NCBI GenBank assembly: GCA_019055375.1
Contig: JAHQIW010000381.1
Coordinates: forward strand, 620,001 to 684,000
Direction of reading: 5' to 3'
Source of the DNA: Parelaphostrongylus tenuis
Taxonomy: Eukaryota > Nematoda > Chromadorea > Rhabditida > Metastrongylidae
DNA length: 64,000 nucleotides
Part shown: positions 43,246 to 56,099 of the stretch, in pieces
How positions within the stretch are numbered: the stretch's first letter is position 1
How the letters are laid out: the number at the start of each line of letters is the position of its first letter
Made by a program: the position numbers and the translations under genes
Notes under the pieces: generated by a model
Told to the model about the DNA's origin: nothing
Database searches by the model: none
Seen by the model: only the letters and a program-made list of their open reading frames with translations

Positions 43246-46200
43246 TCAGGCGGTATTCACGCAAAGTCCAAATTCACAAACACCAGTCTTAGGAAGTGTG
43301 CAATTGCCGCCAGTAGTACATGGACTTCCTGACGTGTACACCAGAGCTTCATGTTGAGGTTCACTGAAACGAATTTTAGGCTAATCAACGAACTTTCGAA
43401 AGTACTTGTTCTGTGATACTTACGGTTGCGAGAATACACATGCTGCCGACGCACGATTTTCACAAAAATCATAATAACAGCCGACGGCAGTGGCATTTGC
43501 CGTGATCATCTTGAATTAGACCGATTATAGTACTGCATATCGTGGCCTTTAGTCGAATGAACTCACATTAGCAAAGGCACTCAATCGGTTGTTTCCCCTG
43601 AGAATATTGTTAGGTGGCCAAATGGCATTTTCAATCCTCGCCCACTTCAAAATTGAGGTGGAAATCGGGTTTGGGCGTAAAGTTCGGAGATTGCCTGGTC
43701 CATAACTAGATTTTGAAAATAAGAAGAGTAGATATCGCAGATTCAAAAAGCCATTTTAGAAAAAGTTTGTTAGAGTCATTATCTAGAGCTTACTAGTTGA
43801 AATTTATAGCATTTGTTACTCCTAAAAGCGATGCGGATTGTGAGCAATTCTGTACAACTCTTTCAGCGATTGCTTCAAGATTGCAATCCCATCTCTGGAA
43901 TGTCTGATATTTGCAACGATATTCTGTCAATCTGCGTCATATGCGAATTAGTTTCTCTGCGAATGTGCTGTGGAATGCTGTCAACTTTGTATTGTTGAAG
44001 TGTAAAAAGGATCACCAGTTTGTTCATATCACTTGAAGATGTGAGACGGTACCGGTCATACTGCCCCAGGGCAACACGGCCACGGATGGTGTTGATACTG
44101 GTCAGAAGAGTATCTCTCAAGAAATCTATCAGAGCAGTTCCATTACAGTTGAATGCTGTAAACAGAAAAATTTTTGATTATATTTAAGAGAATTGAGTGG
44201 TAAGCAAAAAATGGACCTCAGACGGGAGTTGAGCCCGCATTTCATCCATACCGGGGACGTGTGATACCACTAGACCACAGAGGCCACCGCTTACTCACCT
44301 CTCATTCTTCAAAATCTCTCTATCATAGCTATCAGCCACCAACCGTCAATAGCTTTCTTCGGGTAAACAATATCGCTCTATAAACCCAGCCAAGCTGACA
44401 GCCATTGCGCCACTGCGTCAGCTTAATTGAGTTTATAAAGCGGGATATTATCCACAGCTGTCTTTGTAATGAACGACAAAGTGACCGCTGATTGTGTTCT
44501 TAGAGGATGCACTATGCATTTGACTCCGTTAACCCGTTTAGTACAAAGTTGATTCTTCCATCGCAGCGCTCACCTGCAGGGGCGCTCTTTCATTGCAATG
44601 CTGCAATTTTGCATTAGAAATTCAGAGTTTTATCGCTACTGAAAAAATTTATTCTCTCTTAGTGGTAGAATATGGCCGAAAAGACTTTAATACGGTTTTT
44701 AGTAGTCGAAATAACGTTGATGCTTTTCAAAAAAAAAAAAAACAGCGCCACATTTTTGAAGGAAGAAAATAAATACTTATGAAAAGGTTTTGTCTTTAAC
44801 TCTTATCGAAAATTTTAATAATATCTTATCAGTCTTCCATATTTTATCAAATTTTTTTCATTAGACACTTCAATAGCAATTCATCATTGTACATTGCCTC
44901 AGAGGAGTGAAAGGTCAAATAATTACCCACGTTATCATTTTGAGCTCATGAAATAGGCAAATTATGACATAAATCATTCAGTTTTGAACTCTTCTTAATC
45001 CTTTGCAATATCAAAAACTCTCCAAGTGAAAATTGCAATATAATAAATGGCTTGTCAGAAATCATGCTGCACGCTAGGCACGATGTCTTTTCATCTATGG
45101 TACTCAATAATTTTTCGATCAAGAGTGTCTTCTAGGGTCGGGATCTCTATAAAATATAAAAGCAACTTCTTTCTATCTTTCTATGAGTGCTATCCGTTTT
45201 GTATATCAAGCCCTATGCTTCATTGAGCATTATTCATCTCAATCTGTAGCACTTGATATGCGCACCAATTTTACGCCCTAAACAACAATGGGTGAACTGC
45301 CACGAAGGTGAGACGTATTATTCTTCTAATTGCTACTGCGCACTAATGAGGCTTTTTCATAATCAAGCAAAGGGCTGGAATATTCGATTATCAAGCTATC
45401 AAACAACTATCAAAAGTCGTACGAAAAGGTTCTAATCGGTAAATAAACCAAGGAAAGACGCGCACATTGCACAGAATGTGATTGAATCTCACAATTCCTA
45501 ATGAAAAGTGGAAGTTTTCAAAGCAATAGAGCGTTTTCTTTCCAATAAAAGCTAGTCTTTTTGTATCGGTAAAGTTTTCCACAGCTAGAATGGTACCATA
45601 TAAGTGCCTAAAAAATCCTGTTGTTGAAACGAGTTAATTACTCCGTAATCCTCCTTTGAACTATCAAACCGTACTATGAAGGTCTTTTCAAAAACTATGT
45701 TCCAGACTATAATAACTGCAGGCTCTTGAATGATTACAAAAGCATAGATATAATGAGATAATTTCATGTAGTTGGCGATAAGTTCCCTTTCGGGAGGATG
45801 TGGTTTTCTCGTTGAACCGTAGGGGACTTTTCGACATTTGAGCGTTCCTTCCACTAAAACTAACCTCACAGAAGCCTTTTCAATGATGTTTCATTATTCG
45901 ATTACGACAAAGTATTCTTGAAATCTAAATTTTGCTGATTGAATATCAGATTTACATCACGGTTTGTGCCAATACAACTTACCCGTCATGCGGCGCGTGC
46001 AGTAGTGCCATTAGAAATTCTTTACTTCATAGCGAACGGATTAAAGATTATTGGAAGTGAAAGAATACTTAACTGGCTCTCACAGTGATCCGCGGGGGCC
46101 CACTGATATATCAAATCACTGCTGCTATTCTCCTAGTCAAGTTTGACACTATTCTGCTGACTCCCTAAGAATGGAAGTCGTGGTGAACTTCTGGCTCGAA

Positions 46201-46942
46201 ATCGAGCCAAGGACCACCTTTGCGTAGTAGAACACCTCATATCCGAGCGCCATGCGCTTAGTGAACAATAAAAGTAGAAAATTGAAAGCACCTACGTGAT
46301 TCATATTGAGCACTGCACACACCAAATTGAAGAAGCTAAAAAATTCAATATGTGTCGAAGGTAAATTTGTTTGCTTAATTTAGAGAATTTCAACCATTCC
46401 ATATAGCAGAGATCTTGACTCAGTTTTCACAGAGGAGATCCATCTATTGTCGAATGGTTTAACGGTTTAGTGTTTGAGTTAACATACTCATTAAGAGTTG
46501 GTTATAAATTTTAGTGACTCTCGGAACTTATACTATAACGATGCTTTTTTCATCGGGCAGCGAAGGTGCTTGTGGAATCAGTGTAAAATTTGCTACATTG
46601 GGAGTGAAATTATTTCGAGAATTTAGTAGCTCTCGTGAGAGCACTGATTGCTACGATTACTTTGCTACTTATAGAGGCGCAACCCATCGAACTGTTGAAA
46701 GTTGGTCTTTATAGATGACTAGTTAATATGCGTCGGTACTGACTGTGGCAACAACTGGGAGCGCTTTGTGTGGTCTTCGTCCAAAGCCAATGACGTATTT
46801 GTTATACGAGAAATATATTGGATCAGTGATAATTCATTGCGAGGACAAGTCACTCATATATCATACATAGTATTTTATGTTTACAAATGAAATTTTCACT
46901 GACCACAACAACGGAGAGAAGTAGAGGCGTTGCTTGCGACAT
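43246..46942 (-). CDS. CAP-superfamily (SCP/TAPS, ASP-like) secreted protein, copy A2
   Basis: Duplicate of A1 in U2. Exons 46942-46900, 44155-44016, 43894-43794, 43705-43567, 43509-43424 and 43363-43246 have exactly the same lengths (43, 140, 101, 139, 86, 118 nt) and give an open 208-residue protein ending in CEFGLCVNTA. The leader is MSQATPLLLSVVVV. Compared with A1 there are scattered replacements (for example ACNGIALND to NCNGTALID, ARVALGQYERY to GRVALGQYDRY, KNAIWPPSN to ENAIWPPNN, QHG to QHE). All ten cysteines and every splice phase are kept, which suggests that both copies are, or recently were, under coding constraint. As in A1, the CAP1 His and the GEN Glu are absent. The exon 1 junction is inferred. 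The RTE at 37.65-41.5 kb lies about 1.7 kb downstream of the stop. Confidence 0.8.
44197..44295 (-). repeat. tRNA-like repeat in CAP A2 intron 1
   Basis: Partner of 8757-8845: GGCCTCTGTGGTCTAGTGGT, GCGGGCTCAACTCCCGTC, TGAGGTCCATTTTTTGC. Slightly better preserved than the U1 copy. Confidence 0.6.
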
Positions 46943-48254
46943 TTCGAAATAAGCACAGTGTATAGTGGTTGCCAATTCGCTTCTCGTTATAGAACACTGG
47001 TGGCCTTACACTTGTTATGGTAAATTATGTAGGAATATTCTTTTTATACTAAATGGTTCAAATAAACTTTGGCCGTCGGGGGTATTATGTTAATTCCAAT
47101 ATGATTTATGTGTAACGCGAAAGTCAACGATAACAGACAATCTCAAATTGGATTCAAATCCGAGACGAAATGACTATGACAGAAGTTTCCTGAAAACTTC
47201 CTATGTTGAGATTTTCAAGGTGATAACATTTTGCTTGGTCTCAGTTGGTGAATGTTGACTGACGTGAAAGTCTTGCACATCACTCTACATATTTGGGTAT
47301 ATCTACACAGTTGCTTCTACTATATTTTCTCCTTCTCTGGCGATTACATTCTCTTTAGTAGCGACGTAAATAAAAATTTCCTTGGAAAACAACCCCATTA
47401 TTATTGTAGCGCCCGCGCTTGCCGTCCGAACTCGCCGCCTATCTTGCAGGAAATCAATGCGGTTTTCAACGGGTTGATAAGAAAAATCGCACACCACGTG
47501 TAAATCGCATCGCGGTACGCGAAAATCAACCGCACGACTGATATTACAGCTACTCAAATACTCTAGCCAACAAGAAATGAGCGCCGAGTGCGGAATCCAC
47601 TTTTCTTCTGGTTGCTACAGAGCGCTAAAAGGTCTTTTACAAACCAAGTAAGCCATTCAATTTTTCAAATTTTGAGCTATCTAATGACTAGTGGAGGTCT
47701 TGAAAAAAGCTTTGTCCGACAAAAAATGCTCGAAATTGACGCACAGCCTTAGTTTCTGCTACAAAACATTGAAGAGCCCTTTCCGAAGATCAAGAGCAAA
47801 CTTAAATTGTCGAAAATTGTGCTATCGAAAGACTACTAAAGCTGTAAAAAGCAAAACAACTCCCAATTCCCGAATGACTGATACAGGCTACGGAAAGCGA
47901 AATGATCCCGACATTTCTCATAAGCTAGCTGTAATGTTGTGTAGTGCAGAAATGAGCCATAAACGTGAGACAGGTTGAATGAAGTTTTTGGAAATCCTCA
48001 CTTTTACTTTACATTAACATCAGAGGTGAGAATAGCGGATGACTGATTTCATTTCATAAAGTGGCTAGTATCTATATAATGTGGATGCAATCCACAGAAT
48101 CTCATTTACATTTATATTATTGTTAACTTTTTTTTCTATCCCAAAATTTCTTTTTTCTCTCTCTTTTCATGGAAGATGTTTACAATGAAACGACAATCTC
48201 AAGAATCCAGTGGCCCTACCTATTTCGGGCCCGCAAAAAATGTAGATTGATTTC
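46943..48254. other. Upstream of CAP A2; no gene seen
   Basis: Partner of 11483-12784 with the same degenerate repeat units at 47.6-47.96 kb. Confidence 0.45.
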
Positions 48255-48420
48255 AATACAAACTGTGAGAATGTTTGGAAACCCATCGAGGTTGAAACGT
48301 TACAGCCATGCACACGTTTTTAATAGCCTACGCCCCACACTGTGGCACCGCCGAAGCGTACCTATGGTTCTGACGTGTAACAACCTCGCTAAGGCTTTGA
48401 ATATTCGACTACACTGATTG
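48255..48420. mobile_element. Short MITE relic, same family (A2)
   Basis: U2 partner of the 12,785 relic. It retains CACCGCCGAAGCGTACC and TTCTGACGTG, so the GC core is partly preserved here. Confidence 0.5.
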
Positions 48421-49969
48421 TTTATAGCGAGGGCTAAAAACACTCGATGAGATGGATAGGTTGATTTTGGTGCACGCAAATATCACACTCCTTTTTTGTC
48501 GAATCAAAATGTGCAAGAGCGACAAAGTCATGGATTAACTCGCGTAGTTTTCTGATTTGATGGCTATGACCTATACACCAGATTTATTGAGGTAAATGAC
48601 ATGTCCTCCAATCGTAGGGAATTAATCTTTCAACTTTCAATAGAAAAGATCGCAAAAAATTCTCAAAATGTGTTATAGCTGTCTTTACGATGTACATTGT
48701 AGATGCCGTTTCAAGCTTTGTCAAAAATGAAGCAGCTTTTGGTGTTGTTATTAACGAAGAGCATTGGGGCAGTGATTTTCGATGAAAGTGCACATGACTT
48801 TTGAATCGATTCTAACCCCAACATCTACTGTGATGTCTCATCTACAGTTTTCTACACATTTTTCACCATTTCAACCAATGGAACCGTTCGAAAAGGAGTT
48901 TTTTTAAAACGTACATGGTCGACTTATGGGCAGTAAATAAATAGGATATAATAGAAGAATTATCAGTAGGGCTATTTTTATTTAAACTATGACGAAAATA
49001 ATTACAAAATAATGATATGTTTGTCAAAAAGATGCTGTACAATACATGTCATCGATGAAATTCGATAATATTTCACTCTTAGTGTACTTCAAAAGTTGAG
49101 ACCTCTAGTAGACTAGGTGCTTTACATACTTCATTTACTTGAATACCCTCATAACGATTTCCTGTACATTGGCCAGCTCCAAGCTTTTCAGCTGAGTTAA
49201 GTGAGACCATCTGCAGCCTGTTGTGAATATCCATGAAAGACCTAATCCACCACCTGTTTCCGATGCATATTATTGTTTAATATTCATGTGAGTAACTTCT
49301 CCTCTATATGGCTTATCTCACTGCATGGCTCATTTTGAAATATTTAGAGCTATTTTATGTGAGTAGGGGTCCAGTAATCTCAGTCAACAGAATGGTTAAA
49401 ATTAGGCAATGCCTTGGATTGGTTGTTGTATCGTGTTCATGAAATACGGTAATTCCACCCCCTGCTTCTAGTCCGCACAGCGACCATAGATGCATCAGTC
49501 TCAATCACATACGCATTCACCACTCAAACCGACACATAGCATCACTAGACACTCAGTGTTTTGCCTAATTTTCATCAATTTTACCAATTCTTCAGATTCA
49601 GCTTTAACCTCTGGTGCTCGTATTCATTAAAAGACTGCCTTTCAACATGTGATAAGACTTCACTTGGATTATTCAACTAGTACGTTCGTCAGAATTAAAA
49701 TTCGCTCTAATCAGAGTTTTCACTTATCTTTTCTTCTACTACTTTTTAGGACAGATTTCGGAAAGTTATATTGATATCTGTACAACCTAGTAGTCTAATA
49801 AAGGACGATGTCTATTCTATCTGGTGAAAATCTTGTTTAGAGTGCATTCAGTTTACGTCCTACAGAGAGTCTGATTTTAATTTATGTTCACTATTTCAAC
49901 TCTTTGTCGCCCTTCTTTCATTCTCACATTCTTACTCTCACCCATACATAAGTAATCAAATCTTGGAAT

Positions 49970-50218
49970 TTTCTTGATCCGTCTTTACAGTGTTTTACTT
50001 TTACTGTGCGGACCCCACTATGTCTAGCGATCAGTTCGTTTTTCGTCTTCTTCATGAACGCCCCAGAGTAGTGGTTGAGTACGTCTCTTTGTAATATTGA
50101 GGACAGCCTGGATCTGGTCCTCGAAGCGTTCGTTGCTTACTGCCGAAAAGTATCGGAGGGCGAAGTTTATCCCACGCATGCCGCCATTAGCAACATCCAC
50201 TCGGCCATGGGTGTTTCA
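49970..50218 (-). repeat. SINE family S1 (B2)
   Basis: U2 partner of 14412-14668: CCATGGCCGAGTGGATGTTG head, GGACCAGATCCAGGCTGTCC body, CCGCACAGTAAAAGTAAAAC tail. Confidence 0.75.
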
Positions 50219-52004
50219 CCCCCAAATATCCAAATCAACAATTTTATTCTGAAACACTAGAATATGCTTAACTATTAATGACGATTAATGAGCGACGAGT
50301 GATTGACTACATTTACATGTCAACTCACTTCTATGAGCAATTATGGTAGCTGTTGATTACCGATTTACTCCTCATCATAACAGAATGTATTGCAGTACTT
50401 CCTATGATTGTTTTCTTCTATGTCACCGTCTCCAATTTATGCAATCATTTAGTCTAGTCCATCACTCTCATTCAGAGGTGTATAAATGCTTCATCGACAG
50501 GATACAAATACGTCCCCTAGTGAGGAATTCTAAGATCTGTAGAAACTATGAGAGATACTGTGCCATCTATGGGGGAAGAGCAGGCAAGAGGAACACATTC
50601 GAAACCCCTTCTGCATCCGCTCGACTTTTGACTACTGCACAGGTATTTGCTTTTCCAGCACAATGTTATTTTGGAGGTATTTTCTCTTGTCATGAATAAA
50701 TAGCAAGTAATACCTTTCTCACAACGTCCTCATCATAATTTTCAAGATCAGAGCATGTTGAATACTAGTTATCTATATTTATTTCACCACAGTACAGTGT
50801 TCCACTAGCGCATGCCTCCGTTACTACAGAAGCCACGCGGTATTTACGCAAAGTCCAAATTCACAAACTTCCAGTCTTGAGACTTTTGCAATTGTAGCCG
50901 GTTGTACATGGATTTCCTGACGTGTACACCAAAGCACCATCTTCTGCTTCCCTAATACGAAGTTTCAGGCCAATAAACGAACTATTCAAGAGTGCTTTGC
51001 TTCGTGTTACTTACGGATGCGAGAAGACACAATGCTGCCGACGCACGACCTCCACCTAAGTCATAGTAGCAGCCGATGGCACTAACGTTTGCCAAGAACA
51101 TCTTGATTTAATTTGGATTTAGTGCTGCTTATTGTAAACTTTATTCGCGTGAATGTACATTAGCAGAGCTACTCAAAGCGGTGTTTTTCCTGAAGGGACT
51201 GGTAGATGGCCAGATGGCAGTTTCAATCCCCGCCCATTTCGCAATTAAGGTGAAAATCGGGTTCGGGTGTAACCTTTGAGCTTGTCTGGTCCATAACTAG
51301 ATTTCTGAAATGAAAGCGTAGATATCGTAATTTCAAATAAGTCGTTTCAACGAAATGTTTCATAGAAGCATTATTTGGGCCCTACTAGTCGAAATTTATG
51401 GCACTTGTCTGTCCTGAAAGCGGTGCGTATTTGAACAATTCTACACAGCTCTTTCAGCGATTGATTAAAGATTGCAGTCCCATCGCTGAAACGTCTAACA
51501 TTTGTAACGACATTTTGTCAATCTGTGTCATAATCGGTTTTGTTTTTTTGTGAATGTGTCATAGGAAGCTTTCAATTTTGTATTTCAAAAGTGGAGTGAA
51601 GAATCATCAGTTTGTTCATGTCGTTTGACGATGACATACCATTCCGTTCGTAATGTCCCCGCTCAACACGGGCCCGGAGGTATTAATAGTGGTGAGAAGA
51701 GTATCTCTAATAATCATGCAGAGCATCTCCATTGCAACTGAATTCTGAAACGCATAGTTACTTCTGATGAGTGGCTATGTAAGTGATACCCGCGGCTTTC
51801 TTTGTAGTGAATATAAAATTGAGTATAAATAAAACTCTAGCACTGATTGTTTTCCCAGAAGATGCACTGGGCCTTTGACTGCGTCAACTCTTTTGTACGG
51901 AGTATTTTCTCGCCTCGCACGCAGCGTGCTCGACTTGTAGCGGGGCTCGCTTTCATTGCACTGCTGTAGTCTTGTGATGAAAATTCAAAGTTTTAAGGCT
52001 ACGT

Positions 52005-52548
52005 CTATCCAGGTCGTGAAATCAACATGATGAACGGTCTAGCTCTAGAGGTGAGCAAAAGGAAGCGAACGGCTTGGGGAGCGTCTAAGAGCATCGAAGA
52101 TGTAGTAAAGAGGACAAAGAACGTTCACTCTATGCCCACCTTTTTGACTCGACGATTATCCCTGCTCTAACGTATGTAGCAATAACCTGGTAGCTACGTA
52201 AGCTGCAAATGAAAGAAAGAATGCGAAGTTTCAGTCTACGTCAAAGATCGGAATTCAAAGACGCCGTTCTACACGCCAGGTTATCGAAAATAAGGTGGGC
52301 CAGACACATGATGCGCTTCAGCGACAACCGATAGGCGAGAGCCGTCACCGGCTGGATTCCTCAGGATATCAAGCGCTCTACAGGAGGACCGCCGATTAGT
52401 TGGTTTGATGATATGATGCTCAGCGAATCCCTACGACGAGGAGGACTCATGGGCTACTCTTGCACGCGATAGGGAAAAATGGAAGTGGTGTTTGTACCCG
52501 CTCGAGTCACTTGACGATCAACGGGACGACAGGTGGTACGGGTGATAC
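52005..52548 (+). mobile_element. 3' fragment of an RTE retrotransposon
   Basis: Plus-strand sequence translates, with interruptions, to GREINMMNGLALEVSKRKR, AWGASKSIEDVVKRTKN, then LSKIRWARHMMRFSDNR-type sequence, and ends with the same TCGACGATCAACGGGACGACAGGTG-like 3' terminus as the full RTE (here CTTGACGATCAACGGGACGA). It is a 5'-truncated insertion of a related element, in the opposite orientation and older (more stops). It lies within the first intron of CAP pseudogene B2. Confidence 0.85.
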
Positions 52549-54395
52549 AATGAAAGCCTTTGCAGAAGCCATATGCATTACTAAAATCTCTAAATTTTAG
52601 GGTATGAATGATTACAAGGGCATAGATAAAATAAGAAATAAATTTCATGTAGCATTCGGAAATATATCCCCTCTTTAACAAACGTAGTTTTCTCGTTAGG
52701 ACACGGGGAATTTTCTCACACTTGCGCGATGTTATCACTAAAACTATCCTCATGGAAGCTTGTTAATGATAGTTCACTATTCTACAGCGATAAAGTATTT
52801 TTGCAACCTAAATTGTACTATATCCCATTTCGGACGATGAGGGTAATTATGAACCTCAGCTGGGCCTCCTGATCAGACGGTTACGAAGATCGGTGAGGAT
52901 TTCAATAAAAATTTAGGTCGATCAAGTTCTCAGAGGAAGACGATTATCAAAAAAACGATAAAATATCACTGAATAGGCTGTTGTTTATTGATTTTAGCAA
53001 AATTACGCTAATACTTCCCAAAATCTTCTCTTTTCAAAGAAAAAGACCAGATCAATACAAAAGGACTGTATTTCCAGCAGTTATTGAACATTTTCTCTTA
53101 TCTTCTTGATGTTTTGTAGTCATTCGATAGCCTGAAAAATTTTAATTTTGGTAATGAAAGATAACGTTTTGCAGTCGCAGTCCATTTTTTCTAATTCATA
53201 GCGGTTTTTTGGGATTATATAATTAGATTTTGATTCTAACAGAATTTTTTGCGAAGCAAATTTATTTATCATCAAAAGAACTTTTGTAAATGTGTTTGAA
53301 GAATAACGCCAAACTGTCTTAGATCCTTACTTTTGGAAACAATTTCTGTCGCATGCAATCGCATGTCAAGGATTGTTATTGTGAGTCTTTGGTTTTTTCT
53401 GAAAAAGACCTATTCCACTTGATTATACTATACCTTCGATAGCTGAAATTAGATGAATTCGAACGGCGTATATTTTAAATGGTTTATCAGTGTGCCGTAA
53501 CGGTTGAAATAAATTTGGTTTAACAATTGAGGATTTCTGTCCTTATAAAGTTTTTTCTATAAACAGTCAATAAACTTTCGATAGCACAAATCTCAGCGAA
53601 TTGAAGAGGCAGTCGATTTGCGAAGGGCACTCCTTAGAGCGCTGTAACACTCGAACGAAAATTGGGTTCACTCCAAACGGTCGGATTTTGTGACATCGGT
53701 CCCAAGTCATCACGCTTTATGCAACAAAACTAATTGTGTTACAGGACACTTCAAATCAAAGCTCGACACGCGCAAGAGCCAGTGTGAATAAAAAATTGAA
53801 AAACTCATTTGTTTCATATTGATCACTGCGCGCGTCAAATTGTAGAAGCTAAAAAATTCAATACATGCTCAAGTAAAATTGTAGTTTAGCCAACTAGAGT
53901 TTAAACTCTGCCGTATAACGAAGATCTCAGTTTAGAAATCACATCCTTGAAGTTAAGTATCGTCGTATGGTTGAACGACTCAGTGTTTGTAACAGCGTAC
54001 TCAATAGCAGTTGGCACTGATTTTCAGTGGATTCTTAGCATTCTTACAAAAAAGATGCGAGATTATCAGGCAAGCGGAGGCGTTTGTGGGATTGGTGCAG
54101 AATTCGCTACATTGCGACCTTATCATACTACAAAATCAGTGGCTCTCGTGACAGCGGTGTTATCAACGTGACTAATTTGCGAAACCGAAGAACTATAAAA
54201 AAGGCTGCTTTATCCAGTAAATTAGTGTTGGCCAATGACTGATCATGGTACAATCAAAAAAACCTTTTGTATGTTCCTTTACCGCAGTCAACAACGTGTT
54301 TTTTGTGTGAAAATGTTTTGAACCCATAACAGTTCCTTACATAACTAGTCTTCAAAAATATCAAGTTATTTGTGATCACTAATGAAATAACCACT
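52549..54395 (-). other. Intron 1 of CAP pseudogene B2; no exon seen
   Basis: Begins at the end of the RTE fragment. 52,560-52,800 aligns with A1 intron sequence at 10,240-10,500, and 52,940 onward aligns with U1 at 15,860 onward. It is ordinary intronic sequence. Confidence 0.5.
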
Positions 54396-54811
54396 GACAC
54401 AAAAACGGCGAGAAGAAGGAGTGTTGCAGGCAACATCTTGAAAGAAGGCGCAGTACAGTAGTTGTAGTTGCCGATACACTTGTGGTTGCCGAATCGTAGC
54501 AGCGTCACACTGTTTTATTGAGGATCATTAGGGAACATTCCTTTTATGTCGACGACATTGCGCACCCAAAATTTCTTGACGTTGTAGATTGATGATAAAT
54601 AATATTTTACTGATCTACGTCACAATATGTTGAAGATAGTCACACTTATCTGGGTTTCACTCTAGTCAACTCCCTATCATCATCACCTGAGTTCGAGAGC
54701 GATGAAAGACCATTTAGCCGGAAGTTGCATAGATCATCCTAAATACAATAACAACTCAGGCCTCCTTCCATTCGACTGTTTCCAAACCTCACTAAAAACA
54801 TTTAGTATAGT

Positions 54812-55250
54812 CTGTGAGATTGTTTGAAGCCTTTTCGAGTTTGGTACGTAAGTGACTTACGTACGTTTCGACGGCGTCGCCTGTTTCATCAGACCAACAT
54901 GCCTCACACACTAACCCTACTTTATAGTCATGATGGTGAAAATATGTTGATGGAACGTGATATTGTGTCATCACATTCTCACACACTCTAATGGATCTTT
55001 GTAGAGAGGCTTAGAAACATTCGATTGGAAGGATGTGTACAATATTCGCTAGTAAGCGTAACCCATTGTGTGAAAAAAACGGTGATATATCATGTGCTAC
55101 CACCATGACGTCGTTCCATCCCTTTTGTGAAGTAGAGTTGAGTGTAGCCTGTGTGGCTCTAATGAAGCGGGCGATATTGCCGAAATGTGCGTATGTCACT
55201 GACATACCAACCTCGAACAAGCTTCAAACATTCTCACAGACCATATTAAA
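54812..55250. mobile_element. MITE-like element, same family (U2, sub-unit B)
   Basis: U2 partner of the 17,770 element: TATAGTCTGTGAGATTGTTTG..TACGTTTCGACGGCGTCGCC, then GCGGGCGATATTGCCGAAATG..CATTCTCACAGACCATATT. Confidence 0.65.
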
Positions 55251-56099
55251 TCCATGTTTACTGTCCTTCTGTCACGATTATTAAACTGCTTTGCCGAAAA
55301 CTCGATAGTTAACCTGACTCCAGGCTGAAAGTCTGTCAATTGGCTGTCCATAAAAGTGTGCTGATCTATTTCTCGAAGACTTCAAGCTTGACGAGTACAA
55401 ATAAACTTTTACCTATACTGCAACAGAAGGTAACGCAATACCAAATCCTGTTCAATAGGCACAAATGTAGTAAGCCTTCCACGTCTTCTCCAGCTTCATA
55501 AATTATTTTGAGGGTTAATTTTTGATATGTAATTCACATCATAAATTTTTTTTGTCTAGAATCTGATTGACTTTCTCTTTTATACCTTCACGGAGAACAT
55601 TTAAGTTTGATCTCGAAATTTGCAGGAACAATTTTCTCATAACCACATGAAAACTGAAATACGAGAAAAACATAGAACTTGATAAAAGAAAGGCTGAGCG
55701 AGGACCCTTCCTATGTCGTGCCAGAGCTCGCGACATGGGAAAGGCCTTATGACGGTTTGATTCAATGACACAACAGCAGATTCATTGCTCGTATCTCGGC
55801 AATGCTGCGGTCAAATTTTAATTCATATCATGTCTCTAAAAAACAGAATTGGGGAGGTAAATAAAGAGCCACGTTTGTTCGCTCACTTCTCGGAGAAATT
55901 TTCTGTGTATAGTCAGTGTGAGTCCACTCAAGACTACGATTTGTACATTTGCAAATATTTCAGTTCAACAAGCAGAGACGACCTGTCGTCCACTCATCAC
56001 ATACCATAATGAAGAAATTTACTGATCACGACGACGTGTGAACGTCAAATCTCCATCGTGATCCAAATCTTGTTAAGACTATCAGTCATCACTTTGACG

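Larger units (their letters stand above)
37173..48930. repeat. Sub-unit A of U2
   Basis: Co-linear with 5,822-13,420, enlarged by the 3.84-kb RTE insertion and a ~280-bp extra segment near 42 kb. Carries the intact-looking CAP gene A2. Confidence 0.75.
50871..54436 (-). pseudogene. CAP-superfamily pseudogene B2
   Basis: All six exon positions can be aligned: 54436-~54396, 51744-51608, 51485-51386, 51296-51159, 51101-51015 and 50951-50871. Lesions: one base lost in exon 1 near the leader end; frameshifting deletions in exon 2; the exon 2 donor GT changed to AT; a TAA in exon 3 (CNL then stop); a one-base deletion in exon 4; one extra T in exon 5 (87 nt instead of 86); and one extra T in exon 6, which turns the CEFGLC stretch into SL-stop. 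The multiple independent lesions show long-term loss of function. An RTE 3' fragment (52.0-52.55 kb) lies inside the first intron. Confidence 0.82.
48931..55250. repeat. Sub-unit B of U2
   Basis: Co-linear with 13,421-18,215. It retains the full set of CAP pseudo-exons that U1 has partly lost, and it also holds a 3' fragment of an RTE at 52.0-52.55 kb. Material resembling the end of sub-unit A recurs at 61.5-62.2 kb. Confidence 0.65.
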
